NCBI RefSeq assembly: GCF_004795255.1
Contig: NZ_SSBQ01000002.1
Span: forward strand, 353,001-417,000
DNA: 64,000 bases
Origin: Streptomyces sp. RKND-216
GTDB lineage: Bacteria > Actinomycetota > Actinomycetes > Streptomycetales > Streptomycetaceae
Direction: 5' to 3'
Numbering within the stretch: position 1 is the first letter of the stretch; every line of letters begins with the position of its first letter. Shown here in pieces: positions 16,916 through 24,714 of this stretch. The notes beneath the pieces were generated by a model that worked only from the letters and a program-made list of their open reading frames with translations, made no database searches and had not been told where the DNA came from. Both the position numbers and the translations under genes were made by a program.

Positions 16916-19071
16916 GCGGGTTCTCCTGTTTCGTCGTGTACGGCGGGTGCTCCGCCCGCAGAGGCGGACACCCAGAAGCGGACGCTCTCGACGAGCACCG
17001 CCACGGCGATGACCACGGCGAGCGCGGTCAGCGCGAGTGTGAAGCCTTGGCCCGTTCCCCCGAGGAGCAGCGCGGCGGCGACCGTGACCGCCGACGTCCT
17101 CCCCTCGTGCCCCCCTGTCGCGCGCACCAGCCAGGCCGGTGGCGCCCCGGTGCCGCCGCGGATGCGGTACACCGTGTCGTAGTGATGGTAGGCGACCGCG
17201 GACACCAGTCCGAAAGCGGCGGGCAGGGCGCCGTTCACCTCGGACCGGGCGGCGAGCACGAGCACGGTGGCGTATTCGGCGGTCCGCAGCAGCGGCGGGA
17301 CCAGCCAGTCGAGCGCGCCCTTGAGCGGGGCGGCGACGGCGAGCCCGGCGAGCACGACGTATCCGGCGGCCGCGAGCACCGGCCACCAGCTGCCGAGGGG
17401 GGCCCGCAACGCGGCGCCGGTCACCGTCGCGGCGCCCAGCGCGGCGAGCGCCGGCGCCAGCGGACCGCGCACGGCACCGGCGCCGGCCAGGCGGGCGACG
17501 GCCCCGGACAACGGACCGGTGTCGGCGAGGTCGGCCAGCGCGCGGGCCGCGCGGTCGGTGCGGTGTGCCCGCCGGGTGACCGAGCGCAGTACGCGCCCGC
17601 CGGTGGTGTAGCAGGCTGCCAGTGCACAGCCCGCGAGCAGCACGGTCAGCGTCACGCGCGGCGAGGTGAAGGCGGTGAGGACGGCGATCAGCGCCCAGCG
17701 TTCACCGATGGGCAGCACGATCATGCGGCGCGCCCAGACCGTCCAGCCGACCCGGTCCAGGCGTCCGGAAAGGGCGGCGGTGGGGCTGGTGTTGGCGGCG
17801 GCGTCGTGGTTGGCCTCGGTGAAGGAGAAGTCCACGACGTGGCGCACGGTCTGGAGCACCATGGCCCCCAGCGCGAGCGCCCACACGTCGTCGCCGCCGC
17901 GCGCCGCGCCCAGCGCCAGACCCGCGTAGTAGGCGTACTCCTTGGCCCGGTCGAAGGTGGCGTCGAGCCAGGCACCGAGGGTGGAGTACTGCAGGGAGTA
18001 GCGGGCGAGCTGGCCGTCGGTGCAGTCCAGTACGAACGAACCGAGCAGCAGCACCCCGGCCGCGGCGAACCCGGCGCGGGTGCCGGTGGCGGCGCAGGCG
18101 GCGGCGATCAGGGCGGTGACGAGGGACGCGGTGGTGACCTGGTTGGGCGTCAGCCCGCGACGGGCGCACCAGCGTGCCAGGTAGCGGGAGTACGGGCTGA
18201 TCGCAAACGTGGTGAAGAAGCCGTCTCGCGGCTTCACCGCGCCCCGCAGCCGTACGGCCTCCTCATCGACGCCGGCCACCGCCTCCTCGGCTGCCCGGCG
18301 GGCGTCCGGCCCGTCGGGCACCTCCGCGACGAGGACGCCGAGCGCCGGGCGCTGCACGGCGGCGCCTCCGGCGTCCAGGGCCGCGGCGAGGGCGTCCGGG
18401 AGGGTGTCGGTGCCGGGTTCGGCGGGTGGGGACGCGGCGCGGGACGGCGCCGCACCGGCCCCTTCGTCCGCGAGCAGGTCGTCCACGGGGGCGTCCGTCT
18501 CCGAGGCTCCGATGCCGCGCTCGGTCGCGCCCGGAGAGGCGGAGGGTGCGGGTGCGCCGTCGGCGTCCGCGCCGTCGGCGAGGCCCGGGACGCGGCCGCG
18601 TCCTTCTCCTGGCTGTGCGGGGATCGCGGGGCCCCCGTCCGCGGCCGGACGGGGGCCGTCGAGGGTGCCGGTGCGCGTACCGGCACCGGCGGACGCGAGA
18701 CCGTCGGTGTGCGGCGTCCCCACGGTGCCGGCGGCGGTCAGGCCATCGTGCCGCGCGCCCCCGGGCGCGGGCACGGCCTGTCCGTCCAGCGCACGGAGCA
18801 GTGCCGGCCGGGCCTGTGGCTGGGCCGTCAGGGCACCGGGCACCGCGGCGGCGGGGAAGCGGGGGTCGGTCAGGGCGAGCCGGAGGCTCTGCAGGTGGCC
18901 GACGAACCGGGCGTCGACCAGCGCGACGCGCTCACCGGCCGGGACCCGCCGGACCTCGGCCGCGGCGGCGGCGGCGTCGGCGGCCGTGCGGACGTCGAAG
19001 CCCAGCGTCCGCAGGCCGTCCTCGAGTGACGACCCGTCGACCGGTGGACCGGTGAGGATGGCGGTCGGCAG
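16912..19071 (-). CDS. DUF5941-type protein with CDP-alcohol phosphotransferase domain, CTG start
   Basis: 719 aa if read from CTG 19071. Order: an N-terminal conserved domain (AILTGPPVDG ... DARFVGHL, residues about 4-80) that looks like a reduced nucleotidyltransferase or receiver-type fold; a low-complexity Ala/Gly/Pro-rich linker (about 90-230); a CDP-alcohol phosphotransferase domain with the full motif DGQLARYSLQYSTLGAWLDA plus TFD; then about 250 residues of membrane helices (DUF5941). No ATG, GTG or TTG exists in frame between the stop at 19078-19080 and GTG 18843, and starting at 18843 would remove the conserved N-terminus. CTG 19071 has a perfect AAGGAG (19081-19086) 9 nt upstream. 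First gene of the envelope-polymer operon. Confidence 0.85.
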   Translation of the reverse strand: MPTAILTGPPVDGSSLEDGLRTLGFDVRTAADAAAAAAEVRRVPAGERVALVDARFVGHLQSLRLALTDPRFPAAAVPGALTAQPQARPALLRALDGQAVPAPGGARHDGLTAAGTVGTPHTDGLASAGAGTRTGTLDGPRPAADGGPAIPAQPGEGRGRVPGLADGADADGAPAPSASPGATERGIGASETDAPVDDLLADEGAGAAPSRAASPPAEPGTDTLPDALAAALDAGGAAVQRPALGVLVAEVPDGPDARRAAEEAVAGVDEEAVRLRGAVKPRDGFFTTFAISPYSRYLARWCARRGLTPNQVTTASLVTALIAAACAATGTRAGFAAAGVLLLGSFVLDCTDGQLARYSLQYSTLGAWLDATFDRAKEYAYYAGLALGAARGGDDVWALALGAMVLQTVRHVVDFSFTEANHDAAANTSPTAALSGRLDRVGWTVWARRMIVLPIGERWALIAVLTAFTSPRVTLTVLLAGCALAACYTTGGRVLRSVTRRAHRTDRAARALADLADTGPLSGAVARLAGAGAVRGPLAPALAALGAATVTGAALRAPLGSWWPVLAAAGYVVLAGLAVAAPLKGALDWLVPPLLRTAEYATVLVLAARSEVNGALPAAFGLVSAVAYHHYDTVYRIRGGTGAPPAWLVRATGGHEGRTSAVTVAAALLLGGTGQGFTLALTALAVVIAVAVLVESVRFWVSASAGGAPAVHDETGEPA

Positions 19072-19080
19072 CGGAACTCA

Positions 19081-19086
19081 CTCCTT
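19081..19086 (-). promoter_or_regulatory. AAGGAG ribosome site that fixes a CTG start
   Basis: On the minus strand this reads AAGGAG and is followed after 9 nt by CTG at 19071-19069. An in-frame TGA directly precedes (19080-19078), so the reading frame cannot begin further upstream. Confidence 0.7.
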
Positions 19087-19335
19087 GACGTGCGGCAGGT
19101 CGCCGTGCCGGGCGTCGGGCGGCCGGGCAGCGGCAGGGCACGCCCGCACCGGGGACACGGCGGGGCGGCATCGGCCATGAGGCTATCGGATCAACGACGT
19201 GCGCCGTTCATCGCGCGTTCGCCGGACACCGCGCGCCGGGCGGAAGGGCCCGGGCGCCGGACGGGGCGCCACGGACCAGGGACGACGCGGGGGCGCCCGG
19301 CGGTTCCGGCCCGGTCCGGCGGATAGGGTGCCGCC

Positions 19336-20319
19336 ATGACGTGGTTGATCACAGGTGGCGCGGGTTACATCGGCGCGCACGTCGTCCGTGCGCTGGGCGC
19401 CGCCGGCGAGCGGGTCGTCGTGCTCGACGACCTCTCCAGCGGGCTGCCCGAGCGGCTTCCCGCGGAGGTTACGGTCATCGAGGGCTCCGTCCTGGACCGG
19501 GACCTGCTGGACCGGACGCTCGCCGGCCACGATGTGCGGGGCGTGGTCCACCTGGCGGCGCGCAAGCAGGTCGGCGAGTCGGTCGAGCAGCCCCTGCGGT
19601 ACTACCGGGAGAACCTGCACGGGCTGACGGTGCTGCTGGAGGCGGTCGTCGCCGCGGGGGTGGACCGGTTCGTGTACTCCTCCTCGGCAGCGGTGTACGG
19701 CATGCCGGACGTGGACCTGGTCACGGAGGACACCCCGTGCGTGCCGATGAACCCGTACGGGGAGACCAAGCTGGCCGGTGAGTGGCTGGTACGCGCCACG
19801 GGCCGCCGGCACGGGCTCGCGACGGCGTGCCTGCGCTACTTCAACGTCGCCGGAGCCGCCGCACCGGAGCTGTCGGACGTGGGCGTGAGCAACGTCATCC
19901 CGATGTTCTTCGAGGCCCTCACCCGCGGCGAGGCGCCCCGGGTCTTCGGCGACGACTACCCGACGCCGGACGGCACCTGCGTCCGCGACTACGTGCACGT
20001 CGCCGACCTGGCGGACGCGCACGTCGTCGCCGCCCGGCACGTGGCGGCGGCGGGCGAGGCGGGTGCCGGCGCGGAGGATCTGACCGTGAACATCGGCACC
20101 GGCGCGGGTGTCTCGGTCCAGGAGATCGCCGGCCTGGTGGCCGACGTCACGGGTCTGCGCGAGCCGGCCCCGCAGGTGGTCGCACGCCGTCCGGGCGACC
20201 CGGCTCGCGTGGTCGCCTCGGCAGAGCTGATCCGGCGGGAGCTGGGCTGGAAGCCCCGGCACGACGTGCGCGACATGATCGTCTCCGCATGGGAGGGATG
20301 GCGCCTGCGCCACCCCTGA
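19336..20319 (+). CDS. galE: UDP-glucose 4-epimerase (NAD-dependent epimerase)
   Basis: 327 aa, usual length for GalE-type extended SDR proteins. The NAD-binding TGGAGYIGAH is at residues 6-15, the catalytic Ser is in VYSSSAAVYG, and the Tyr-Lys pair is in NPYGETK. The C-terminal half has FGDDYPTPDGTCVRDYVHV, a GalE signature. It interconverts UDP-glucose and UDP-galactose in the cytoplasm. It is divergent from the envelope-polymer operon, so it may supply a UDP-sugar to the glycosyltransferase there. A TAGGGT box at 19324-19329, 6 nt before the ATG, suggests a leaderless transcript; AGGGTG could also serve as a ribosome site. Epimerases for other UDP-sugars look alike. Confidence 0.88.
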   Translation: MTWLITGGAGYIGAHVVRALGAAGERVVVLDDLSSGLPERLPAEVTVIEGSVLDRDLLDRTLAGHDVRGVVHLAARKQVGESVEQPLRYYRENLHGLTVLLEAVVAAGVDRFVYSSSAAVYGMPDVDLVTEDTPCVPMNPYGETKLAGEWLVRATGRRHGLATACLRYFNVAGAAAPELSDVGVSNVIPMFFEALTRGEAPRVFGDDYPTPDGTCVRDYVHVADLADAHVVAARHVAAAGEAGAGAEDLTVNIGTGAGVSVQEIAGLVADVTGLREPAPQVVARRPGDPARVVASAELIRRELGWKPRHDVRDMIVSAWEGWRLRHP

Positions 20320-20384
20320 CCGCGCTCCCCGGGGATCTGCTCCGGCAGACCAGAGTACGGAAGAAAACGCCAGGTCAGAGCACA

Positions 20385-20399
20385 TGACAACGGTGTTCA
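20385..20399. promoter_or_regulatory. Candidate Zur box upstream of zinc exporter gene
   Basis: The 15-mer TGACAACGGTGTTCA matches the Streptomyces 7-1-7 Zur consensus (TGAAAATGATTTTCA, recalled) at 11 of 15 positions and has TGA/TCA ends. It lies about 85 bp before the start of a ZitB-type gene. In S. coelicolor, Zur is known to activate zitB at high zinc from an upstream site. Confidence 0.45.
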
Positions 20400-20481
20400 G
20401 CGTCGCGTTGCCCCTACCCCCCGCCCGTAGTTCACTGGGGACCGCCTGCAGACATTCCGAGTCGAGCGACGGAGGCGGCGC

Positions 20482-21417
20482 ATGGGTGCGGGGCACGATC
20501 ACGGCGGGCTCGGGGCGGGCTCGGGAGGCACCGTTTCGGCGGCGCACCGCACCCGGCTGCGCATCGCCCTGGGCATCACCCTGACCATGGCGGCGGTGCA
20601 GGTCGCCGGCGGCCTCCTCGCCGACTCACTCGCCCTGCTGGCGGACGCGGGCCACATGGCCACGGACGCACTGGGCCTGGGCATGGCGCTGCTCGCGATC
20701 CACTTCGCGAACCGTCCGAGCAGCGAGCGGCGCACCTACGGCTTCGCGCGGGCCGAGATCCTCGCCGCGCTGGCCAACTGCGTGCTGCTGCTCGGCGTGG
20801 GCGGCTACATCCTGTACGAGGCGGTGCAGCGCTTCCTCACCCCGGCCGGGACGGACGGCGGACTCACCCTGGTCTTCGGCATGGTCGGCCTGGTGGCGAA
20901 CAGCGTGTCGCTGGCGCTACTGCTGCGCGGGCAGCGGGAGAGCCTGAACGTGCGCGGCGCGTTCCTGGAGGTCCTGGCGGACGCCCTCGGCTCGCTGGCG
21001 GTGATCGTCTCGGCGGTGGCCGTGATGCTGACCGGCTGGGAGGCGGCCGACCCGATCGCCTCGCTGCTGATCGGGCTGATGATCGTCCCGCGGACGGTGC
21101 GGCTGGCGCGGGAGGCCCTGGACGTGCTGCTGGAGGCCGCGCCGAAGGACGTGGATCTGGCCGAGGTGCGGGCACACATCCTGGCGGTGCCGGGCGTGGA
21201 GGACCTGCACGACCTGCACGTGTGGACGATCACCTCGGGCATGCCCGTCCTGTCGGCGCACGTCGTGGTCAGCCAGGAAGTGCTGGACGCGATGGGCCAC
21301 GAACGCGTCCTGCACGAGTTGCAGGGCTGCCTGGGGGCGCACTTCGACGTCGAGCACTGCACGTTCCAGCTCGAGCCGCACGGACATGCGGCGCACGAAG
21401 CGCGGCTGTGCCACTGA
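20482..21417 (+). CDS. zitB: Cation diffusion facilitator, ZitB/CzcD type zinc exporter
   Basis: 311 aa. Six membrane helices with the metal-site motifs of CDF transporters: LADAGHMATDALGL in helix II and EVLADALGSLAVI in helix V (HxxxD/DxxxD type). The N-terminus MGAGHDHGG and C-terminus PHGHAAHEARLCH are His-rich, and a cytoplasmic ferredoxin-like domain (DLHDLHVWTITSG) follows helix VI. It exports Zn2+ in exchange for protons. ATG 20482 has GGAGG 8-12 nt upstream. Followed 50 bp later by idi on the same strand, an arrangement I recall from the S. coelicolor chromosome. Confidence 0.92.
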   Translation: MGAGHDHGGLGAGSGGTVSAAHRTRLRIALGITLTMAAVQVAGGLLADSLALLADAGHMATDALGLGMALLAIHFANRPSSERRTYGFARAEILAALANCVLLLGVGGYILYEAVQRFLTPAGTDGGLTLVFGMVGLVANSVSLALLLRGQRESLNVRGAFLEVLADALGSLAVIVSAVAVMLTGWEAADPIASLLIGLMIVPRTVRLAREALDVLLEAAPKDVDLAEVRAHILAVPGVEDLHDLHVWTITSGMPVLSAHVVVSQEVLDAMGHERVLHELQGCLGAHFDVEHCTFQLEPHGHAAHEARLCH

Positions 21418-21467
21418 GGTGCGGCACACTGGGCGAGCAGCCGGATACCACCTGGAGAAGGACGAAC

Positions 21468-22028
21468 ATGGCGAACAGCCCAGCGGCACCCATTCTGCTC
21501 GAACTGGTCGACGAGGACGGCGCGACGACCGGAACCGCGGAGAAGCTCTCCGCTCACGTGCCGCCGGGCAGGCTGCACCGGGCGTTCTCCGTCTTCCTCC
21601 TCGACGACACCGGCCGGCTGCTGCTCCAGCGGCGCGCGCTGGGCAAGTACCACTCCCCCGGCGTCTGGTCCAACACCTGCTGCGGCCATCCCTATCCGGG
21701 TGAGCCGCCGTTCGCGGCGGCGGCCCGGCGGGTGGGCGAGGAACTGGGCGTGGCGCCGTTCTCGATGCGGGAGGCCGGCACGGTCCGTTACCACCACCCG
21801 GACCCGGCGTCGGGGCTGGTGGAGAAGGAGTTCAACCACCTGTTCGCCGGGGTGGTGCGGGACCGGTTGCGTCCGGACGCGGAGGAGATCGCGGAGACGG
21901 CGTTCGTGACGCCGGCGGAGCTGGAGAAGCGGCACGCGGAGGACACCTTCTCCGCGTGGTTCATGACCGTGCTGGACGCCGCGCGGCCGGCGATCCGCGA
22001 GGTGACGGGCGGCGCGGCAGGCTGGTAG
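21468..22028 (+). CDS. idi: Isopentenyl-diphosphate delta-isomerase, type I
   Basis: 186 aa Nudix-fold type I IDI. The active-site Cys lies in WSNTCCGHPYPGE, the Nudix-like helix in AAARRVGEELGV, and the conserved metal-binding Glu residues in VEKEFNHLFAG. It isomerises IPP to DMAPP, supplying the allylic primer for the prenyl synthase of the hopanoid operon located 16 kb away. The ATG at 21468 has GGAGAAGGA upstream, and this start gives a normal length; the longer open frame is part of the upstream gene's shadow. Type I idi is non-essential beside the MEP pathway, so its presence suggests high isoprenoid flux. Confidence 0.95.
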   Translation: MANSPAAPILLELVDEDGATTGTAEKLSAHVPPGRLHRAFSVFLLDDTGRLLLQRRALGKYHSPGVWSNTCCGHPYPGEPPFAAAARRVGEELGVAPFSMREAGTVRYHHPDPASGLVEKEFNHLFAGVVRDRLRPDAEEIAETAFVTPAELEKRHAEDTFSAWFMTVLDAARPAIREVTGGAAGW

Positions 22029-22038
22029 CCCCGGCCGC

Positions 22039-22126
22039 GCACGCGCCCGCCACCCGGCGGGCGCGTGCCTCCCGCGCGGGGCCTGACCGCCGGGCCCCGG
22101 GGCTGGGGCCCGGCGGTCAGGCCCCG
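22039..22126. terminator. Tandem terminator hairpins after idi
   Basis: Hairpin one: 13-bp stem 22039-22051 with 22056-22068, 4-nt loop. Hairpin two: 22-bp perfect stem 22077-22098 with 22105-22126, 6-nt loop. The second overlaps the stop codon of the convergent ATPase gene at 22117, so it can end both transcripts. Confidence 0.85.
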
Positions 22127-22635
22127 GGCGGGAGCGGGAACGCCGCCCAGACGACCTTGCCGCCCGCCCCGGTCTGTTCCACGTCGCACAGGCCGCCCGC
22201 CTCGGCGGTGATCGTCTTCACCAGAAGCAGGCCGCGACCGCCGGTGTGCTGCTGGTCCGGGTCGGCCTCCAGCGCCTTGGGCCGGTACGGGTGTGCGTCC
22301 TCCACGGCGATCCGGACCCAGCCCGAGCCCAGCGACACCTCGACGCCGATCTCCGGGGAGAGCAGCGCCGCGTGCCGCACCGAGTTGGTGACCAGCTCGG
22401 AGAGGATGAGCAGCAGCCCCTGCAGCATGTCGTCGGTGACCGGCGCGCGCTGCCGGCGCACCAGGTCACGTACGGCGTGCCGCAGCTGCGGCACGGACGA
22501 GTCGAGCGCGGGAGCGGTGAGGCGCCAGGTGCCCTCGTAGCTCGCCGGCCGGGCGCACTCCTGCACCGGTGTCGCCACCGGGGCACCGCCACCGGCCGCC
22601 GGCGGCTCACTCCCGCGGATGTCCATCTGCCGCAC
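22117..22635 (-). CDS. RsbW-like ATP-binding regulatory protein (HATPase_c)
   Basis: 172 aa single-domain GHKL ATPase of the anti-sigma-factor kinase type, abundant in Streptomyces. The N box is ILSELVTNSVRHA, the G1 box VEDAHPYRP and the G2 box GGRGLLLV. The first 35 residues are Gly/Pro/Ala-rich and look disordered. GTG 22635 has GGAGGGAG at good spacing; an in-frame ATG at 22626 is the alternative. No sigma factor or antagonist (STAS) gene is adjacent, so its partner is unknown. Upstream there is a 12-bp tandem repeat, described separately. Confidence 0.85.
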   Translation of the reverse strand: MRQMDIRGSEPPAAGGGAPVATPVQECARPASYEGTWRLTAPALDSSVPQLRHAVRDLVRRQRAPVTDDMLQGLLLILSELVTNSVRHAALLSPEIGVEVSLGSGWVRIAVEDAHPYRPKALEADPDQQHTGGRGLLLVKTITAEAGGLCDVEQTGAGGKVVWAAFPLPPGA

Positions 22636-22653
22636 CCCGCTCCCTCCACGCTG

Positions 22654-22677
22654 TGTTCTTGCATCTGTTCTTGCATC
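22654..22677. repeat. Two tandem copies of a 12-bp unit
   Basis: TGTTCTTGCATC occurs at 22654-22665 and again at 22666-22677, directly upstream of the ATPase gene. It could be a regulator site, or simply a local duplication in the 5' leader. Confidence 0.6.
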
Positions 22678-22835
22678 GAGTGTTGATAGCTCACACCCCC
22701 GAACCGACCGGCTGACCGCAAGTCGTCACCTATCGACGACATGTGCCACTCGACCTTCGATTCATGGCCTTCCGTGACCGGAAATGCGCCAGTGCCCGGA
22801 CGATGTCTGACAGCCCGGCGGATACGATCGGACTC

Positions 22836-23579
22836 ATGCAGCTGGCCACCGCGTGCGCCGAGGGCGTCGCGACCGTCACCATCGACCACCCGGCCAAACG
22901 GAACGCGATGACGCCCGCCATGTGGCGCGCGCTGCCGCCGCTCCTGGACCGGCTGGCGGCCGACGCCGCCGTACGCGTGATGGTGCTGACCGGCGCGCAC
23001 GGCACCTTCTGCGCCGGGGCGGACATCGGTACGCTCCGCACGTCCGCCGACGAGGGCAGGAACCTCGCCCTCGCCGCGGAGGAGGCGCTGGCCGCGTTCC
23101 CCAAGCCGACCCTCGCCGTGGTCCGCGGTCACTGCGTGGGCGGCGGGGCACAGCTCGCCGCCGCCTGCGACCTGCGGTTCGCCGCCGCGGACGCGCTCTT
23201 CGGCATCACCCCGGCACGGCTGGGCATCGTCTACCCCGCCTCGGCCACGCAGCGGCTGGTCCGCCTGGTGGGACCGTCCACCGCGAAGCACCTGCTGTTC
23301 TCCGCCGAGCTGATCGGCGCCGAACGGGCGCTGCGCTGCGGCCTGGTCGACGAGGTGCATCCGGGCGACGGCCTCGACACCCGCACCACCGCGTACACCC
23401 GCCTGCTCGTCTCCCGCTCCCAGCTGACCCAGACCGCCGCCAAGGAGTTCGCCGAGGGGCACGTCGGCCGGGAACGGGTCGCCCACTGGTCGCGCGAGGC
23501 GGCGACGAGCGACGAGTCGGCCGAGGGGGTCGCCGCCTTCCTGGAGCGCCGTGAACCGCGCTTCACCTGGAGCACGTGA
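22836..23579 (+). CDS. Enoyl-CoA hydratase/isomerase family protein
   Basis: 247 aa crotonase-fold protein. The oxyanion-hole segments are present: HGTFCAGADIG (first) and VRGHCVGGGAQLAAACDLRFA (second), and the HPAKRNAMT N-terminal motif is typical. The second acidic catalytic position (Glu in EARLG-type loops) is replaced by PARLGIVYPAS, so hydratase activity is not certain and isomerase activity or another CoA chemistry is possible. ATG 22836 is chosen because TACGAT at 22823-22828, 7 nt before it, looks like the -10 box of a leaderless transcript. Upstream in-frame ATGs at 22803 and 22764 exist. It stands alone, away from the beta-oxidation block at 40-46 kb. Confidence 0.85.
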   Translation: MQLATACAEGVATVTIDHPAKRNAMTPAMWRALPPLLDRLAADAAVRVMVLTGAHGTFCAGADIGTLRTSADEGRNLALAAEEALAAFPKPTLAVVRGHCVGGGAQLAAACDLRFAAADALFGITPARLGIVYPASATQRLVRLVGPSTAKHLLFSAELIGAERALRCGLVDEVHPGDGLDTRTTAYTRLLVSRSQLTQTAAKEFAEGHVGRERVAHWSREAATSDESAEGVAAFLERREPRFTWST

Positions 23580-23619
23580 CCTCGCGTGTTCTCGGGGGGA
23601 CGGCCCTTCCCCCCAGGGA

Positions 23620-23633
23620 TTACCAATCGGTAA
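23620..23633. promoter_or_regulatory. Palindrome overlapping a leaderless -10 box
   Basis: TTACCAATCGGTAA is a perfect 5+4+5 palindrome. Its last three bases overlap TAACGT (23631-23636), which sits 6 nt before the ATG of the SCO6745-family gene and looks like a leaderless -10 element. This is the geometry of a repressor site of TetR/MarR type. Confidence 0.5.
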
Positions 23634-23642
23634 CGTGCGGGC

Positions 23643-24509
23643 ATGACGACGACACCCGACGACCGAGCCGGCCGCCACTGCCACAACGCGCTGAACCCGT
23701 TGCACTCCGCCGTCTACTTCGCCCCCGATCTGGCCAAGGAGCTGGCGCCGTACGGCATCGAGGACCCCAGCGCGGTCTACTTCGCCGGACGCGCCGCCGC
23801 CATGGGCGCGGTCTCCGCCGGAACGGTGACGGCCGCCTTCTACAACTTCAGCCACCACCTGATCTCCCGCTTCCTGCCCGAAGTGTGGGACTTCGCCTCA
23901 CCGTCGACCGTGCTGGCCGCCCGGATGCGTGCGGTGGACGCCATGCTGCGGCGGCTGCTGGGCGACGACGCCGTCGCCTCGCCGCAGATGCGCGAGGCCG
24001 CGGACCTGGCGCTGCGCGCCGCCGAGGGCTGCACCCGCCCCGGGCGGCCGCTGTACGCCGCGCACGCCGACCTGCCCGTTCCCGACGACGCCCACCTGGC
24101 GCTCTGGCACGCCGCCACGCTGCTGCGCGAGCACCGCGGCGACGCGCACGTCGCCGTGCTCCAGCACGCCGAACTCGACCCGCTGGAAGCCCTGGTCAGC
24201 CATTCCGCGTCCGGACGGGGCATGGTGCCGTCGTTCCTGCTGACCACCCGCGGCTACAACGAGCAGGACTGGCACGGCGCCCAGGACCGTCTGCGCGTCC
24301 GCGGGCTCCTCGACGAGGCGGGTGACCTCACCGAGTCCGGACTGACGCTGCGCAAGCTGCTGGAGACGGAGACCGACCGGCTGGACGGACGCCCGTACGC
24401 CGCGCTGGGCGCCGAGGGCACCGCCCGTCTCACCGAACTCGCCGGCGGCTTCACGGCCACCGCCCTCGGCAACGGGGCGTTCCCCGGCGAGGTGTTCGGC
24501 AAGGGCTGA
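23643..24509 (+). CDS. SCO6745-family protein (winged-helix-like, function unknown)
   Basis: 288 aa. The sequence (HNALNPLHSAVYFAPDLAKELA at the start, SFLLTTRGYNEQDWHGAQDRLRVRGLLDEAGDLTESG near the end) fits the SCO6745 family, also called SalK-like. The N-terminal part is all-alpha. The C-terminal part has a winged-helix-like TxxGxxxxxxxE(T/R)D segment (SGLTLRKLLETETDRLDGRPYAALG), as in single-domain MarR-like proteins. It has no known enzymatic role. The transcript appears leaderless with a palindrome over its -10 box, so it may be autoregulated. Its position near idi and the hopanoid genes agrees with my memory of S. coelicolor numbering. Confidence 0.7.
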   Translation: MTTTPDDRAGRHCHNALNPLHSAVYFAPDLAKELAPYGIEDPSAVYFAGRAAAMGAVSAGTVTAAFYNFSHHLISRFLPEVWDFASPSTVLAARMRAVDAMLRRLLGDDAVASPQMREAADLALRAAEGCTRPGRPLYAAHADLPVPDDAHLALWHAATLLREHRGDAHVAVLQHAELDPLEALVSHSASGRGMVPSFLLTTRGYNEQDWHGAQDRLRVRGLLDEAGDLTESGLTLRKLLETETDRLDGRPYAALGAEGTARLTELAGGFTATALGNGAFPGEVFGKG

Positions 24510-24578
24510 CCCGCCGCCCGACGGGGTGCGGCGCGGCCTCCGTTGTTTGGCCCGGCACGAGACGGGGACCCGACAGCC

Positions 24579-24701
24579 ATGCGTGCAATAGCTGACATCT
24601 TCCGCATGATCGGCGGCGCCATCGCCACGGTCGTGACCCTTCCCTTCCGCGCGGTGGCGCGGCTGTTCGGCGGCATGTCCCGCGGTGGCCGCCGGGTCTG
24701 A
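24579..24701 (+). CDS. LPFR-motif small protein (40 aa)
   Basis: A 40-residue open frame, ATG 24579 to TGA 24701: MRAIADIFRMIGG at the start, then a hydrophobic helix AIATVVTLPFRAVARLFGG and a basic tail SRGGRRV. It matches the small LPFR-motif proteins found in many Streptomyces. The amphipathic/hydrophobic helix with Arg residues on one side suggests membrane binding. Function unknown. It ends just before a strong hairpin and precedes tex. Confidence 0.7.
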   Translation: MRAIADIFRMIGGAIATVVTLPFRAVARLFGGMSRGGRRV

Positions 24702-24714
24702 GAATCCCCCGCGC

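Noticed and set aside
18870..19178. Minus-strand frame of 102 codons starting MADAAPPCPRCG, looking like a zinc ribbon
   Set aside because: Only the first 30 codons look protein-like; the rest is an Arg/Pro-rich shadow of the fused CDP-alcohol gene. It overlaps the AAGGAG site of that gene.
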